Of a stretch of DNA of 64,000 bases, positions 1 through 12,500 are shown in pieces. The stretch is from Trichostrongylus colubriformis (Eukaryota > Nematoda > Chromadorea > Rhabditida > Trichostrongylidae). The notes beneath the pieces were generated by a model. It saw only the letters and a list, made by a program, of their open reading frames with translations. It made no database searches and was not told the origin of the DNA. The position numbers were made by a program, and so were the translations under genes. Each line of letters opens with the position of its first letter. The stretch's first letter is position 1. The stretch lies in NCBI GenBank assembly GCA_963978905.1, contig OZ022256.1, positions 27,243,426-27,307,425 of the forward strand. Direction: 5' to 3'.

Positions 1-753
1 ATGATCTAAGACGTGAAAAGAGCTGCCAATTGCGTTGCGGACGCATCTTTACATGCTCGGTCAAACTCCAATGATAGGTAATGAGCCCGCATAGAATGCA
101 GACGAGAAAGTGGACTGCGTGGAAGGAGTACAGGTGGCTGGAAGAGCTGCGAGAAAACCCAGAATCCGAATAGTAATTCAAGCAGTAGAAAAATGAGCAA
201 AAGAAGAAGTAGGCTGCTTCGAATGTAGCTGAAAATAAGTTCACTGTAGTTTCCGACATTTAAATCTTATCTCTTATCTACTATGCTGACCGTTACATGA
301 AAGTAAGTTCTACTATTTTCATCCGAAGGTTTCTCCAACCGTAGCTCGTGAAATTTCAGCAGAGTACAGTAAGCAGCTGCCCAGCCACTGAAGGTCAGCG
401 ATAGAAGACAATGATTTTTATATTGTCAATACAAATCTAACGCTTTGAAGTGATTACATTTTGAAAGGAAGCCACAGGTGTTGAAGTACTTATGTACCCA
501 TCGAGAGTAATTCTGACAAGGAATCTATTGAAATGGAAGGAATGCTAGGAATTACATTGTCTTAAGTGAGGACTGAAAACATTTTTGCTTACCTTTCATC
601 AGTTGTACTTTGTAATACTGCTGAATGCTGAAAAAGAGCCAATCAGGGTTTTTTTCTAAACAAGAAAATATATACCCTGACCTAGAAATCGAGAACAATC
701 AAGTTATTCCTGAGAATGGAAATGTTCTGTTGTGCCCAGTACGCAAGACTTCG
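1..753. other. No gene assigned; repeat-free stretch
   Basis: I see no recognisable gene here. A minus-strand ORF (200 to 6) starts with a run of leucine and isoleucine that could be a membrane segment or signal peptide, followed by a short polar tail. It has no family motif and could be chance. The sequence just before 754 is unrelated to the sequence before the second copy of repeat A at 58832, so 754 is the left edge of that repeat. Confidence 0.4.
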
Positions 754-1530
754 AAGGCACCGGGAGGGGGCAAGGGCGGAATAACGTTTACAAAAACAAT
801 GGCATCTGAAAACAAACATATGGGTTCGGTAGATACAATATGTAACGAAACCGGCGTTGAAAAACGCGTTATAGGGCGCTATTTGCCCCGAGGGCGCGCT
901 TCCGTCCGAACTGCAAGCTTCCATGGCCGAGCCACGCTTCGTTCATTTTAAAGCTTGTCTTCGGCTTGACGTAACCTTATTTTTGAATTATTTCCTCTTT
1001 AGACTGTTTTCTAGTCACATATTATACTTGTTTACTTATGGATCTTCTTAATTGTGCATTTCTATACCTGAAAATCTCAGAAGGGTCAAACAAAGTCGGG
1101 GGGGGGGGGAGACGCAACTTGCGTCGACGTCGAAGCTCCTTTCCCTTACTAGGCTTAGGCTAAAATTGATACCCCCTCCCCCCACATTAAAAAGCATCTG
1201 TCAAAGCATAGGTCTCATCTGCTTTAGCCTAACCCTAGGAAGGGAAAGAAGCTTTGACGTGGGTGAAAATTTTGCGTCTCCCCTCCCCCCCCCCCCCCGA
1301 CTTTATTTGACCCGTAAGTACATCTAGAAACAATACAAGAAAGAACAAAGTAAAACAATACAAGAGAAAAAAAACTAAAAGTAAAAAACAAATCTATAAT
1401 AGAACCATCTTCTTTTGGCACCATGCCAAGGCGTCAAATTGGCGAGTTTGTGCAATGGCGGCCACTCAAACTCGTCCACACTACGTCTGCTCTACAGTAA
1501 GCCAAAATTACCCCCTCCTGGTGTCTTTAA
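754..1530 (+). repeat. Dispersed repeat A, copy 1
   Basis: This block is almost identical to 58832-59571, in the same orientation. Both begin with AAGGCACCGGGAGGGG and end with GTGTCTTTAA. Differences are mostly single bases and the lengths of G and C runs. A short fragment of its right end also occurs near 15045-15070. The ORFs inside it are conserved only as DNA and match no transposase that I recognise, so it is probably a non-autonomous mobile element. Its class is unknown. Confidence 0.75.
1082..1316. repeat. Hairpin MITE-like inverted repeat inside repeat A
   Basis: The two ends are inverted copies. The left arm starts GGGTCAAACAAAGTCGGGG and the right arm ends CCCCGACTTTATTTGACCC; both arms contain GACGCAA and a CTTTCCCTTxCTAGG block. 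Arms are about 85-95 bp around a loop of about 55 bp. The G run and C run at matching places in the two arms expand and contract between the two copies of repeat A (11 G and 14 C here, far fewer at 59177-59356). Confidence 0.7.
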
Positions 1531-2988
1531 CTCTGTAGGTGTCCAGTACATAGTGTGGTGGTGAAGAAAAAACCTGATGAAGTGACCCGAAAGCGGAAAA
1601 ACGCAACCCATAAAATCCGCCCACGTCGGCGGTGAACGAATTTATTCAGGTCTCTTATCTAGAGTGTATGGAACGGAGCCGGGCATGCCGATTTTCACGT
1701 GATATGCAGATACCGATGTCCATTTGGGGGAGGACCAATGACGCGGAGGCAGTGTGGAACACGCGTGGAGCGTTCCTGGATCACTCCGAGCGCTTCTTTC
1801 ACTACCAAACCTTTACACGTCGCCTACGCTGAGCTTCACCATCATTTTGCAGTGAACATGATGCCCGTGAGTTTTGCAGCTCTGCAAAAGTATGATAACT
1901 GATCTTACACCTTCATAAGATTCAACTAGTAGTTGAAATAATATTTGCGCATTTCATCTTCAAATTATCGCAAGGGCCCAGCTGATGTGAGCATGCGTGG
2001 TTCTTTCATCCTCTCAGACGAGTGTGGTAGCAATTAGCCAAATTTAAAATTATGAATGCCTGCTTAGCTCATGCTTAATCCAATTTCATATGTCGTGTAA
2101 ACGGTTAGTGACTTGAGCTACCACCCCAAATGCCTCGGTTGAACAATGACAGTCATCTACAGGTGCTAAGAGTGAGACAACGCCTTTCGTTTACTCTCAT
2201 ATGCGAATTGTTAACTTATGCGAACAAAATAGAGTGACCTAGAGCAAACCTATTCGTGTTCCAGACGTTTAGTTGAAGAACAGTGTAAATGAGGCAAACA
2301 TGTTAATTTCCCTCTGCTTGCTACTACTATTACTGGCAGGAGTTAAGTTTTTCATTATATTTATTGAAAAATACAATCCCAATTTGCCCACCCTCTCTCC
2401 TACGGCTTTCCTTGATAGACGCACCAGAGGAGTGTTGTGGTCACGATCATGCAATATCCCCAAGAGATGTCGTCACTCGTTTATCGTACTGCAGCTACCT
2501 GGTACAAAGTGTGATTTCGATTGACCGCTTTCTTGAGAGATAAAAGAACCTACTACTTCAAAATATACTCAACGGTCTTGGGTTCTTCTGAAGGGTGCGT
2601 GGATGTCGAAAATTTGTCGGAGAAATGTTGAGAGAAACGAACAGCTACAGCTCTAAATATGACCTCGATCTCGGCCTTTCACCGAAAAACGACCCCCATC
2701 GAGGAATCTTTAGCGAACAAAGCCAGCAAAACCGTCTACACATTGCTGCTCCTGTTGGGCTTATTAAATAATAAACATTTATTGCATGTACGATGGGGTA
2801 TCAGAAAAAAAAAACAATAATAGCAAAGAGAAGGCTACTCACCATCTGTCCCAGCGTCAGATACGAACTAAAGCAATCCGAAGCAGACCTCATGCAAAAT
2901 ATTTGTGCAATGCCTTTTGAACTGGACTAGACTCCTAGGCAGGCTAGATTTTTGACAAATTTCCCAAATTCTGAAGCAGCGCGCCCAA
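1531..2988. other. No gene assigned
   Basis: No confident gene or repeat. A + strand ORF at 2273-2524 begins with a strongly hydrophobic stretch (about residues 9-30) followed by a charged tail. It could be a small membrane or secreted protein but has no family signature and no good splice context. The antisense frame at 2269-2463 is its shadow. Confidence 0.35.
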
Positions 2989-4391
2989 CAAAGAACTTGG
3001 CTCTAACGTTAGACTTACAAGAGAGGCCCATCAGGTCACGGTGAGCTTTTTCAAAACGGTTTTTTGCAATTTATAGGGTCACATACATGAAGCAAAAAAC
3101 CGGTCTCAAATTTGGCTAAATGGTTTTTGAGGGCCCAGAAAATGAGTGCCAAAAGTTGCGTAGAAAGAAACAATTTTGACCAGTTTGCTGCAATGCTTTC
3201 CAGCTGCGGCGTTCAGTATATGAATATCGGAAGACTGTCTTCAAACCTGCGCCAAAACCACTGCGAGCTCGTTCGAAATTGTAGAATCGCTTATGGTAAC
3301 TACTAAACGAAGCAAAGAAGACTCATAGGGGTTGCACAGGACACAGTACTCGCGTGGTCGGATGGCCGAATGGATAGTGGGAGAGACTGGCATGGGCACG
3401 GTGGCGGAGGGTTTGCGGTTGAACTCCTCTCGATGTTTCCGCTTTTGCATTTTCTGGATTTTCTTTGTCCAATGCTATACTATATGCCCACATGCAAAAT
3501 GACCACAATTTTCGTCGCTGGTGCACGAAAGTGACGTCATTTACAAGCTTTCAGTGGTCAACGTGTTTGGACACTTCGGCGCCCCTAGCACGCTTGCCAG
3601 ATATTTTCGCGCGAAACTAGTGTGATATTCGTGCTCAGGAGACTCAACTAGCCCTAGATACGAAACACTATCCAAATCGAGAATTTCACCCAAACTCGAG
3701 ACAGTGGGGTGGACATGGGCACACAGTCATTGCTCTACTTGTACACACGAACAACTTACAGCCTCGATTAAATGCAATTGAGCATGTGCAGAATCAACGC
3801 ATCTTGAGTGAATTGCACCTAGCAACACCATGCGACGGCGAAAGATAGCAAATACTTCCTTATATGGGCTACCGACTTCTTTTCGTTGAGCGTTCTTTAC
3901 TATGGTAGTAGTAGTACTAGTGGTCGCCCAATTTTCGAGTTTGGGTCAAAATCTCGATTAGGCTGAAAACTTGTTACCTAGGGCAGTTCGACCTCCTGAA
4001 TATGAATATCACACGTGTTTTGCGGGAAAACGCCTAGTTTTCCTGTTATGAGCGTTGGCAGGTCCAAACAAATCATTCGCCTAATACGCAAAAATACTAA
4101 AGATAACGGTTCCCTGACATAATATAATAATTGATTTTGCACACATTTTGCACGTGTGGTCATACATGAGCATAAATGGATGAAAACTAGGAAAATGCAA
4201 AAATTTGTCCTCAGTGGGGATCGACCCATCAACCATTTTCTGGGCCCCCCAAAACCATTTAGCCGATTTTGAAACCGGTTTTTGCTCCATGTATGTGACC
4301 CTATAAAATGCAAAAAACCGTTTTGAAAAAGCTCACCTTGACCTGATGGGCCTCCCTTGTTAGCCCTAGGAAAAGAGACTAAGAACTTTGC
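2989..4391. repeat. Foldback element FB-A, copy 1 (about 1.4 kb)
   Basis: Arms of about 155 bp at 2989-3145 and 4215-4391 are inverted copies, sharing AGGCCCATCAGGTCA, CAAAACGGTTTTTTGCA and TAGGGTCACATACATG. The interior holds a second, more diverged inverted pair around the phrase GATATTCGTGCTCAGGAG (near 3628) and GACCTCCTGAATATGAATATC (near 3989). The same architecture returns at 30893-32262, 18769-19886 and 37392-38066. The 164-residue minus ORF at 3978-4472 lies largely in the right half and is not a gene. No transposase is encoded, so this is a non-autonomous foldback transposon. Confidence 0.8.
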
Positions 4392-4534
4392 ACCTCGAGT
4401 GGAGGAAGGACAAATGGTAAAAGCGACCCCAAAATCCACCATAGACCTTCCCGAGAGTATTTTGAACATCATTATTAGATCCTGAACCTTCCTTCTACGA
4501 AGAAGTGAATCAATTTCCAGAATCTCATTTCTAA

Positions 4535-6620
4535 CTAATCCTCTGAGAATCGCACTATAACTGAAGCCTAGTGCCCTAGTAAAAACTTACCTCGTGAAAC
4601 TATTTTGAACCGCTTCTAGCTTAGAACTAGCTTTCTTAGTCTCAGGGAAGAAAACTGTAGTTCCACACTCAAGAATGGGACGAACATACGCCTTATAAGC
4701 TCTGATAAGTAACAAAGGATCTCTAGTGTGCAGGCTACGCAGTAATTGGAATAGTCTTTTTTCGGCTTTATTAACTATCGCCGTGCAGTGAGAATCAAAA
4801 GTCAGTTCGTGATCATCGATAAAACCTAGATCCCTTACTTCTTTGACTTTACTGAGTTGAAAGCCATCAATGGAATAGTTAGGGTTAGTCCGAGAGCTTC
4901 CGGCATTTTATCGTAAGCTAAGGGAATCATCCACATTTTGGACCATTTGACAACAGCATCAATAGCTTCCTGTATGATTATTCCATCATTTTCCGCGACT
5001 ATCTTGTAAATTTCAACATCATCAGCGAAAGCTTTACAGCAGACCCCAATCTCTTCTAAAATCTTAAGGAGTTCATAAAAGTAAATACAAAACAGAACCG
5101 GTGAAAGGACACCCCTGTGAAACCCCGCTTGGTGCGGGTCTGACCTTAGAATATGAACCATTTATTCGTACTTGGAACGTGCGCCCTTGAGGGAAGGACT
5201 CGATCTACAGAACTATTCTTTCATGTACACCAGTATGCCTAAGCTTCCATATAAGGTTCCTATGATCATCTTTGTTAAAAGCTTTGCGAAAGTCGAAGTA
5301 CACTACATGCACATCACTCTTATTTTCTAGTGACGTTGTCCAATCATTCAAAGATTCCAGCATTTGAGTTACAGTTGACCTGCCTTTCCTAAAACCATGT
5401 TGACAGGTCGACAACATCTTGTTGTTTTCCAGATGTTCGAGTAAGACTCTTTTCACAACCTTTTCAAAAACTCTGCAAAATATGGAGGTGGTATTAACCG
5501 GCCTGTAGTTGTTTGACATAGACAATGGGGGCTTTTCCGGAATCGGAGTAACGAAGGAATGCTTCCACTTTTCTGGAACTTCAGCACGGAAGAAACCTAA
5601 ATGGAGGATGTATCGTAGCGGTCCAACAATCGCTGGCAATACATTCTTAATAAAATAAATTGGAATACCATCGGGAGTCAGGGAGAGGCCCCTTTTCCAC
5701 CTGGGCAGAAGCTTGAAAATTTCTGGTTCACCAAACTATAAGGAGTCTTGCATTTGAGGAAAGGAGTTAGAGAGCTCGTGGCAAACTTCTATGTGTTCAT
5801 TACTGTTGACAAAAATTTGCTCAAACACATCCGCAAAGAGTTCAGCTTTATCAGTATCCGACACAGCTGCGGACCCATCTGGTTTCCGTAAGACTGGTAT
5901 CCTCACCTTAAAGAACTTTTAAAAGCTGATGTATTTGAAAAGGGCTCGGTCATTCTCCTTTTCAATGTGGCAGTGGAATTTGTACATCTCTTTCTCGAAT
6001 CTATCCGCAACTTTTTTATATAAAGGCCAGTCCTCTGACAGTTTAGACAACACTACCGCCTTGTATGCCTTCACTTTCTTGTCAAAAAGCAATTCATGAA
6101 ACGGCGGAGTAAGTGTACCACTACTTCTAATCCTACGCAAAAGGACATACCTATCAATACACTCTTTCAGCACAAATAATAGTAATTCATACATGTCGTT
6201 AACATTGAGGCCGGCCAATGATCCATACCAGTCAACGGAGTCTAGATAAGAACAGATCAAAATAAAGTTGGCTCTCTTGAAGTCTCGCCTCAGTATTGCC
6301 CTTCTTACTTAGGCATCTTAATGCAGAACTCAATGCCGGCGTGGTCACCGTATCCTAATGGATACCAACTTTGACCCCACTGACAAATAATCGTTCGTTA
6401 CAAAATAGCAGATCCAAAATGGATTTGCTCGATTCTGAAATGACAGTTGTGCGGGCGACGCATTCAGCGGTCAAGTTATTGCCGATTTCATATACATGGT
6501 CTGTAAAATTTATGTGTACTGTAACCGCGATCACTTCTGCCTAACATAGCGTCAAAAACTTGGGCATAGTTTGTGCAGCGGTGTGAGGATATTGCTAGAA
6601 AAAGTGGGACACTAAGCGTG
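4535..6620 (-). mobile_element. Decayed CR1/Jockey-type non-LTR retrotransposon (LINE)
   Basis: Read from right to left it follows the order of a CR1-like ORF2. About 6600-6300 gives the end of an apurinic-type endonuclease (LDLLFCNERLFVSGVKVG, then DHAGIEF). 6260-5920 is a linker. 5900-5205 is reverse transcriptase, with LTPDGIP, NNYRPVNTTSIFCRVFEK, HGFRKGRST and YFDFRKAF. 5161-4835 gives GVLSPVLF and a catalytic loop FADD in place of YADD. 4835-4540 gives DLGFIDDHELTFDSHC and the tail motif YVRPILECG. Several frameshifts and stops break it, so it is dead. The 5' part is missing, as is usual for LINE insertions. Family rank (CR1 versus Jockey) is uncertain. Confidence 0.85.
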
Positions 6621-8410
6621 GAGAGCCTGATGAAGATCAGTGTCGAATAACAAAGAAATCGCTAAAAACAGGTGGGAAAAAGATGCAAGCTCGCTGTGTC
6701 CACTTTCACGTCTCCTTCAAAAGTTTTCCCTGAGGTAATCCATTTTCTGTTCCCTCGTTCATTAAGTGCATGTCAGGCTCGGCAGGATCCCTGACGTGTA
6801 AGTATAAATGATTTTTCAATTGTACAGGTGTCAAGCCCCACGTGACAGAAAGTAGTCGGTACGTGGAAAGCTATGAGAATCCTGTAAGGAGGTCATTGCT
6901 AGATAAACCAGTTTCCTCTGGTTTTGAAAAGACTAAGATATATCTGCGATCAAATCCGTGAGGATAGTTTTAGAAATAGTAATGAGTGTACGGATAGAAA
7001 ATGAATGAAAAGAGCGTCGCAGAGCTACGCCCCGTATTGAGTTAGAAACATGAATTGTCCTTGATTTTCATTCGGTGAAGTTGCTCCCTAGTCAAATAGC
7101 CAGAAAACCGTTTTAAACTTTCATAGAGTTTAGTGCTAGTTCTTCGGGTACACTTCAGTTTTGAAGTTAGTTTCGAAAGCCTGACTGCCAGTACAAGGAG
7201 CTCCGCCCTTTTGCTCTTATTATTGCTCGATCTCGTTCTCGTTTCGTCGACGCCGCCTACACTCCTTTGAGTTGTACCAATTATATTACGACTCCCTTTC
7301 TGCAACCCCCCTTAACAACCTCTCCCATAAATTTTGCCGCACGTAATTAAAACGATTCTTTGGCAATTAATCCAATTACGGCAATTGATCGAGCTATAAA
7401 AGTTTTCTTCACATCTCTTCATTTCGGAGTTGTATTTGTTGAAGGTTCTATAAGTGTTGTATTTGTTTAAGGACCATTATACTTGTGGAAACAAAAGACC
7501 TGTTACTTGTTAACAGTACAACGATGGCATGACCCTAATGTTTCCAAGCATTTGGGCGCCTTAGCTTTCGCATTACGCTTGGCACTTTTCCGCACTTTCC
7601 CAAATTATTTCATGAAAAGGGCAAACACCCGCTTTTTATATGGACGACTCGCTCTTTGACACTGCTTTTCGCCATTTTCATTATTAAAATCCTCGCGCAA
7701 AAACAACATTTCTTCACGAAAAAATTTTGTAATTGTATCTAAGTGTCATTCAACGAAATGGCGTCGTATTGTACACGATATTTGTCCAACGCTTCACTAG
7801 ATCATCAGTTTCAAATGCAAAGAAATCTAACGGGTCAGTGGCTAAGAAAGAAATCTTTCTTTCCAACAATTCGGTGGGATTTGTTGGTGAACTCTATCTC
7901 CCGTGTAGATAGCTACAGTGCCCGAAACAAGTGGTGGTCGTGGGTGGTCATGTCGAAACTGAAGCAGGTAGCGGTTACACTTTCCAACCAAGTTTATCTG
8001 TCCACAAAACTTGGTAACGTGGGTTTTCGCTGCATAAAGTAGAGCAAACCACCACTTCTCTGACGCTTGGCAGACTGCGTATCCTAATCTTTTCGGTTGA
8101 CAATGTAGACTTGAGCGGTCACGTGATCAAAAGTGGAATCGCATTCCCACATCAAAATTTTTCAGCACTCTTCTCGGTTCTCTTAGAGATGGTAGGCGAT
8201 GGAGAGCCAGCTTCTCTGCTATGTGCATATGGTTATTAAGATACAAAGCTATTCCTCCTTTTCTGAAGTCGGAGTAAGCCTGACATAGACGCATAACAAA
8301 TGATTGTCACATCCTCACTCTTACCTCCATTTTCGGAGAACTCAGTTTATGGAGGAGACTAGTGACATTGATTTCTGCTTCTGCTAATTTCTGATTTCTG
8401 TGATAGAGTG
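6621..8410. other. No gene assigned
   Basis: No supported gene. The minus ORF at 7042-7305 is basic and the + ORF at 7743-8042 has no recognisable motif; neither is flanked by convincing splice signals. AT-rich throughout. Confidence 0.3.
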
Positions 8411-8417
8411 TTTAGAA

Positions 8418-8993
8418 ATGTCCGGCGGTTCTTTTACGGCCATCAAAAAGCCTCCGAAAGCATACGATATGAGTGATGGCGTCGAGTACATTGTGGCCAC
8501 GTACAAATTCGTAGGCAGGAGGATTCAAATTTGGTTTCGATCTGCTGGGTGAATTCGTGAAATCGGCTATTTTGTGGTCTACTGGTGGAAGCTTCTTTAT
8601 ACTCCTCTACATCCTAGTTCTAGTGCCAAAAATTAAAAACAAATTGCAACTGAAATTCGAGATCGGAAAGTAAGTGGTGATGAAAGAAATAAGACCAATC
8701 ATGTACATTGCGGTTTTCCCCTGCGTTGTCCATTGCGCTCTCCTCTAGTTCAAGCTGAAATGCCCATACGTAGTGGCAGTTGTGAACTTCGTGCCAAAAC
8801 TGTCCGTAAAAGAGTCACATAAGGGTTTCACTGCTTTGTGGTGATTTATCCCCTTCCATTTGATCTGAATATTATTGCCGATGGTTTTTAAGGCAACAAA
8901 ATGATGGGGTAACCTGTTTTTGTGCATCATTCAAATGATGTATTCAAATTTACGTAAGCCCTATGTGCCATGGCTAGAGCTGCAAAAAGTTCG
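8418..8993 (+). CDS. Unrecognised cluster of exon-like pieces
   Basis: Three pieces look exon-like but cannot be joined cleanly. At 8418 an ATG opens a short polar segment. From about 8530, one base out of frame with it, a segment of about 45 residues carries one membrane span (FFILLYILVLVPKIKNKL) and ends at a strong donor GTAAGT (8670). A piece begins after a good acceptor (CTCTCCTCTAG, 8748) and another ends at GTAAGT (8994). The frame break and phase conflicts suggest a decayed gene or a misread structure. It lies just upstream of the receptor gene but is not in phase with it. No family recognised. Confidence 0.22.
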
Positions 8994-9066
8994 GTAAGTG
9001 GTATTGATTGCTATGTAACTCACCTCCGGTGCCCATATTAGAGGTTGTGACTATGGTGCTGCACTA

Positions 9067-9096
9067 GATATTATATATATATATTTACATATTTAT
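9067..9096. repeat. TA-rich microsatellite
   Basis: A short run of alternating TA about 370 bp upstream of the receptor start. Simple repeat only. Confidence 0.6.
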
Positions 9097-9458
9097 CACA
9101 TGAGGAAACTCATGCATGGTTATACAACGCTCGAAGAATCTCTGAATATTATTCAATGAATTTGTTATTTTGTAGCCAGGGAGCCATGACTGTGGTTGCT
9201 AGAAAGCAAGCCACTTGACAACGTTTTCCTTCCGCTTGAAAAGCTGGTGGTAATTTTTGAAATCCACCTTTTTTTCAACCTCCAAGAGCAGTTATATGTC
9301 AAGGTTACCGTAATGGCACGAAGAGACCTCTTCCGTTGTCGCGATTGCCACATCAAAGGTGGTGCTTCCTTAGATCTCATGCGACCTCGTCCTTTCGAAT
9401 TTCCCATCAGTTGTTGTCATAATTCACCAAGTCATTTTATCCATTGAAGACGCTTCAG

Positions 9459-9465
9459 AGTTCAA
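9459..9465 (+). promoter_or_regulatory. Possible trans-splice acceptor and 5' leader of receptor gene 1
   Basis: CGCTTCAG ends at 9458, leaving a seven-base leader before the ATG at 9466. Short leaders of this kind are typical of nematode mRNAs that receive a spliced leader. The second receptor has an AG (ACCGCAG) 11 bases before its ATG. The two distances differ in phase, which argues against a conserved upstream coding exon and favours these ATGs as true starts. Inference only. Confidence 0.35.
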
Positions 9466-9565
9466 ATGGATGTGGGAGAGCTTTGTGAAGAAGATGAGCC
9501 GGCGTCGATTGACGTCGTTCGCTTGGTGCTTATTGTAGGCATGGGCACCATTGCCTGCATAATCG
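9466..9565 (+). CDS. Receptor gene 1, exon 1 (N-terminus and most of TM1)
   Basis: 100 nt, residues 1-33 plus one base of Gly34. A short acidic extracellular tail (ELCEEDEPAS) leads into TM1. It ends at ATAATCG|GTGGGT, phase 1. Reading on through the donor would give a longer ORF to 9702, but only splicing here continues TM1 into the Asn-containing half in exon 2. The paralogous gene at 63169 has an exon 1 of exactly the same length and phase. Confidence 0.8.
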
Positions 9566-12500
9566 GTGGGTGCCTGTTTTGCTTCACTCAACTCTATTCA
9601 AAAACAGTACAAAAGCACATACTCGCCACTGGATTCTGTAGACGTAGGAAAGGTCCCAAAAAAGTAAGTCAACAAAACAACATTACCCTACAACTAGTTT
9701 AGCCCGACGTAGCGACAGCAATATTTTACATCGAGTATTTTCTCATGTGCAAAAATCACTTTATAACCGATTGTGTAGTGCTGCTTCTTTTCGCTGCCTG
9801 TGGTTCATATTTTTGTGATTTCCAGATTGCAATATTTTCGATTATTTCCCGAGGCTCCCTCATTTGTTGCTGCCCATGGCTAAACGAATTGCCTCTCGTG
9901 ATTGGTTTTCACATTTGTGTCCTTCAAAATATTGCCGAGAGCCATGGAGCGAAAGACCCATTTGTTTATGGGCGATCATTCCAACGAGAAGCAGTAATTC
10001 ACAAAGGGACATGGTAGAATCACGATCGCTTTTTGGAAAAAGCCCTGCAATTTGCCTTTGAAAGTATTGACGAATGGTGGACTCTGCAATCCGGCTCTCC
10101 GAGTTTGAAGCTGTCGTAGACCCGCCTTGACAAAGAAGCGTTTTGTACCAAGAGTAGGGCTCTTCAATTTACTTTAGCTTAGCAATAATTATTCTCAAAA
10201 CGTCCTCATATTAGGTTGGCTGATAAATTCCTGGACACTTCAAGACGTTTATTTATTTTTTAACTTTATTTTGGAACAACTTTTAATCAATCAGCAATAT
10301 ATTCACCGCCATTATCACTTACCTTCTGCCATCGCTCTGGCAACCTTTCAATTCCATTCATCCAGAACTGTGCAGGCTGAGACGCCATAAAGTCGTTGAC
10401 CGCGATTTCAAAGTCCTCCTCTTTTTTGAACTGTTCGTCCATCTTATATCTTTTGAAAGGGGAGAATAAATGGTAATCAGATGGGGCGACGTCCGGGGAA
10501 TATGGTGGGTGCGGCAAAACCTTCCACTCTGAAGCCGACAAAGTATCTCGAGTGATCTTCGCTACACCTCGCCTGTTTCTTGCTGTCAGACAGCACGTGG
10601 GGTGTCCATGTGGACAGAACTTTCCTGTATCCCAAGCGAGCGAGACGCAGTGCGACTGTCTGGTGTGTGCATCCAAGCATCTGAGACAACTGTCTTGTGC
10701 TGGCCGCTGGGTTCTTCTGATCTGCTTGTGCGAGTCGCTGGTCGTCGAACTCAACACGGCGTCAAGTGTGTTGTTGGTTGGCCAGGCTTGTATCCCCAGA
10801 TTGAAAGCGTTCGAACCAAACATGAACGGTGGACTTGGAAGTACCTTGTGGCCCGAACCCAGCGTTGATGTTTTCGGTCGCCTCCCTCGTAGAACTTCCA
10901 CGGCGGAACTCGTACAAGTAGAGCGTCCGGGGAGCTACCTTTTTCATTTTACACAGAAATGATCTTTTAGATAAGCTCCGGCCCTTATATACCTATGTGG
11001 TGGAACATTCGAAAACACTGTTCAACAGGGCTGAACATGAAAAGAAGAGCTTTTAAGCGACGCATTATAGATCAAAATGTTTTGAAGTGTCCAGGAAATT
11101 ATCAGCCAACCTAATAATTGTACGTAGTGCCGCCAGTCTTCACTATCCTGCGATGTAGAAATTGTGCAATTTTGCGATTTCAATTGGAAATCCACGACTG
11201 CGACCCAAAATCGCAGGGTCTGATATTAGACAAGCGGTAAAGGCATGTGTGATGTCCGGGTTGGGGTCAACTGGTCGAATTTTCACGCACCTGCCAGCGG
11301 CGAGCGGCACAGCGAGTGCGAGTCGTTTGCAGCTTTCTCTGTAGAAACAGCAGCAACAACATAGGCGAACTTCCGAGTACTTCAAACTGCAATCTGTGAA
11401 GATCTTCACGGTACCAGAACAGCGTCTTGTGCGGATTTCTAAACGACTCGCACTGACGGGGCCGCGAGTGCAGGCCGCGAAGCGAAAATTCCACCAAATG
11501 GCCCTCTCCTGTGATGTTCTCAGCTCTTCAGAGACACTGCTGAAATTAATTGCTACCCAGAGTTCCATGAATCCTTCTCATTCAGGCTTTTCATTTGGAA
11601 ATACTGGCATTTCATATGAAATAATGATTTGCTGCATACTTCTAAGGACTACACAAAATTTTTAGAATAGAACACTTAGAGCGATTTGAAGAAAGGTAAC
11701 CTTAAGGTATTCTACTCAACACTCTCCTCCTACTGTCATTCTCACGACTTCGCTTTCGCAACTCAAACCTACTTTATCTGTTCCTGCTGGCCGTCTTCGA
11801 TATTTTCGTCGAAATCTGCTTTATGGTGAGTTCCGTTCTATTCTTGCATTTGTGCTTTGCCGAATCCTGCTAGTCCAAGTGTTCATCCGTCCCTGCAGTC
11901 GAAATGTTATTTGTGAACGTTTCGAGTGTTTTCGGTTTGCCTGAAGCTGAATTATGGTGGCTTCAATCGAATCAACTTAAAAGACTTTGTTATTTGGGGA
12001 ACCCAGAGCCATGACAGGTTCTCGGGTCGAATAAATTCACAGAAATACTACAGATTTGCTATAAGGTGATCGAATATTTTTGTAGGATTTTGTTAGATAA
12101 TGGTGAAATTTTGTGGATTGCCTTATAAGTCTGCTGCAGAGACCTCGAGCCTGGTAACCGTGTCATGCGAACTGCATCGTCGTACCCAATAAGATCCTCA
12201 TTTGTCTCGTCGTGAATTGGCACAGGGGCACAAGGGCACACCCAATCCATACCCCTTGGCGCCTTCTCTTCCTTAGTTACGTTGTGTGCACTCTTCAGCT
12301 AGCAATCACCTTACCGTATCTTCTTTCTACCTTTTAATAACTTGCTTATATAATAGTGCGGAATGTGGATTTTAATTTAGTTGCCTAAAAAGCTTCTCAC
12401 CTTTGGAGTAGCTCCCCTTCCTGGTTTTTGATAAAACCAAGACTAAGCTTTGGACAATGTCCAATTACACAAAATTTTTGCTCCCAATGAATTTTTGCAA

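Noticed and set aside
1571..1601. CCTGATGAAG and CCGAAAGC resembling a hammerhead ribozyme core
   Set aside because: The bases between the two core boxes cannot form stem II and there are no flanking stems.
3978..4472. 164-codon minus ORF
   Set aside because: Mostly the right half of FB-A copy 1; other copies do not keep the frame.
9466..9702. Unspliced 78-codon ORF as a single-span membrane protein
   Set aside because: Splicing at 9565 continues TM1 of the receptor in phase; the paralogue at 63169 has the same exon length.
10552..10962. 136-codon + ORF
   Set aside because: Antisense shadow of the mariner transposase, which has the recognisable motifs on the minus strand.
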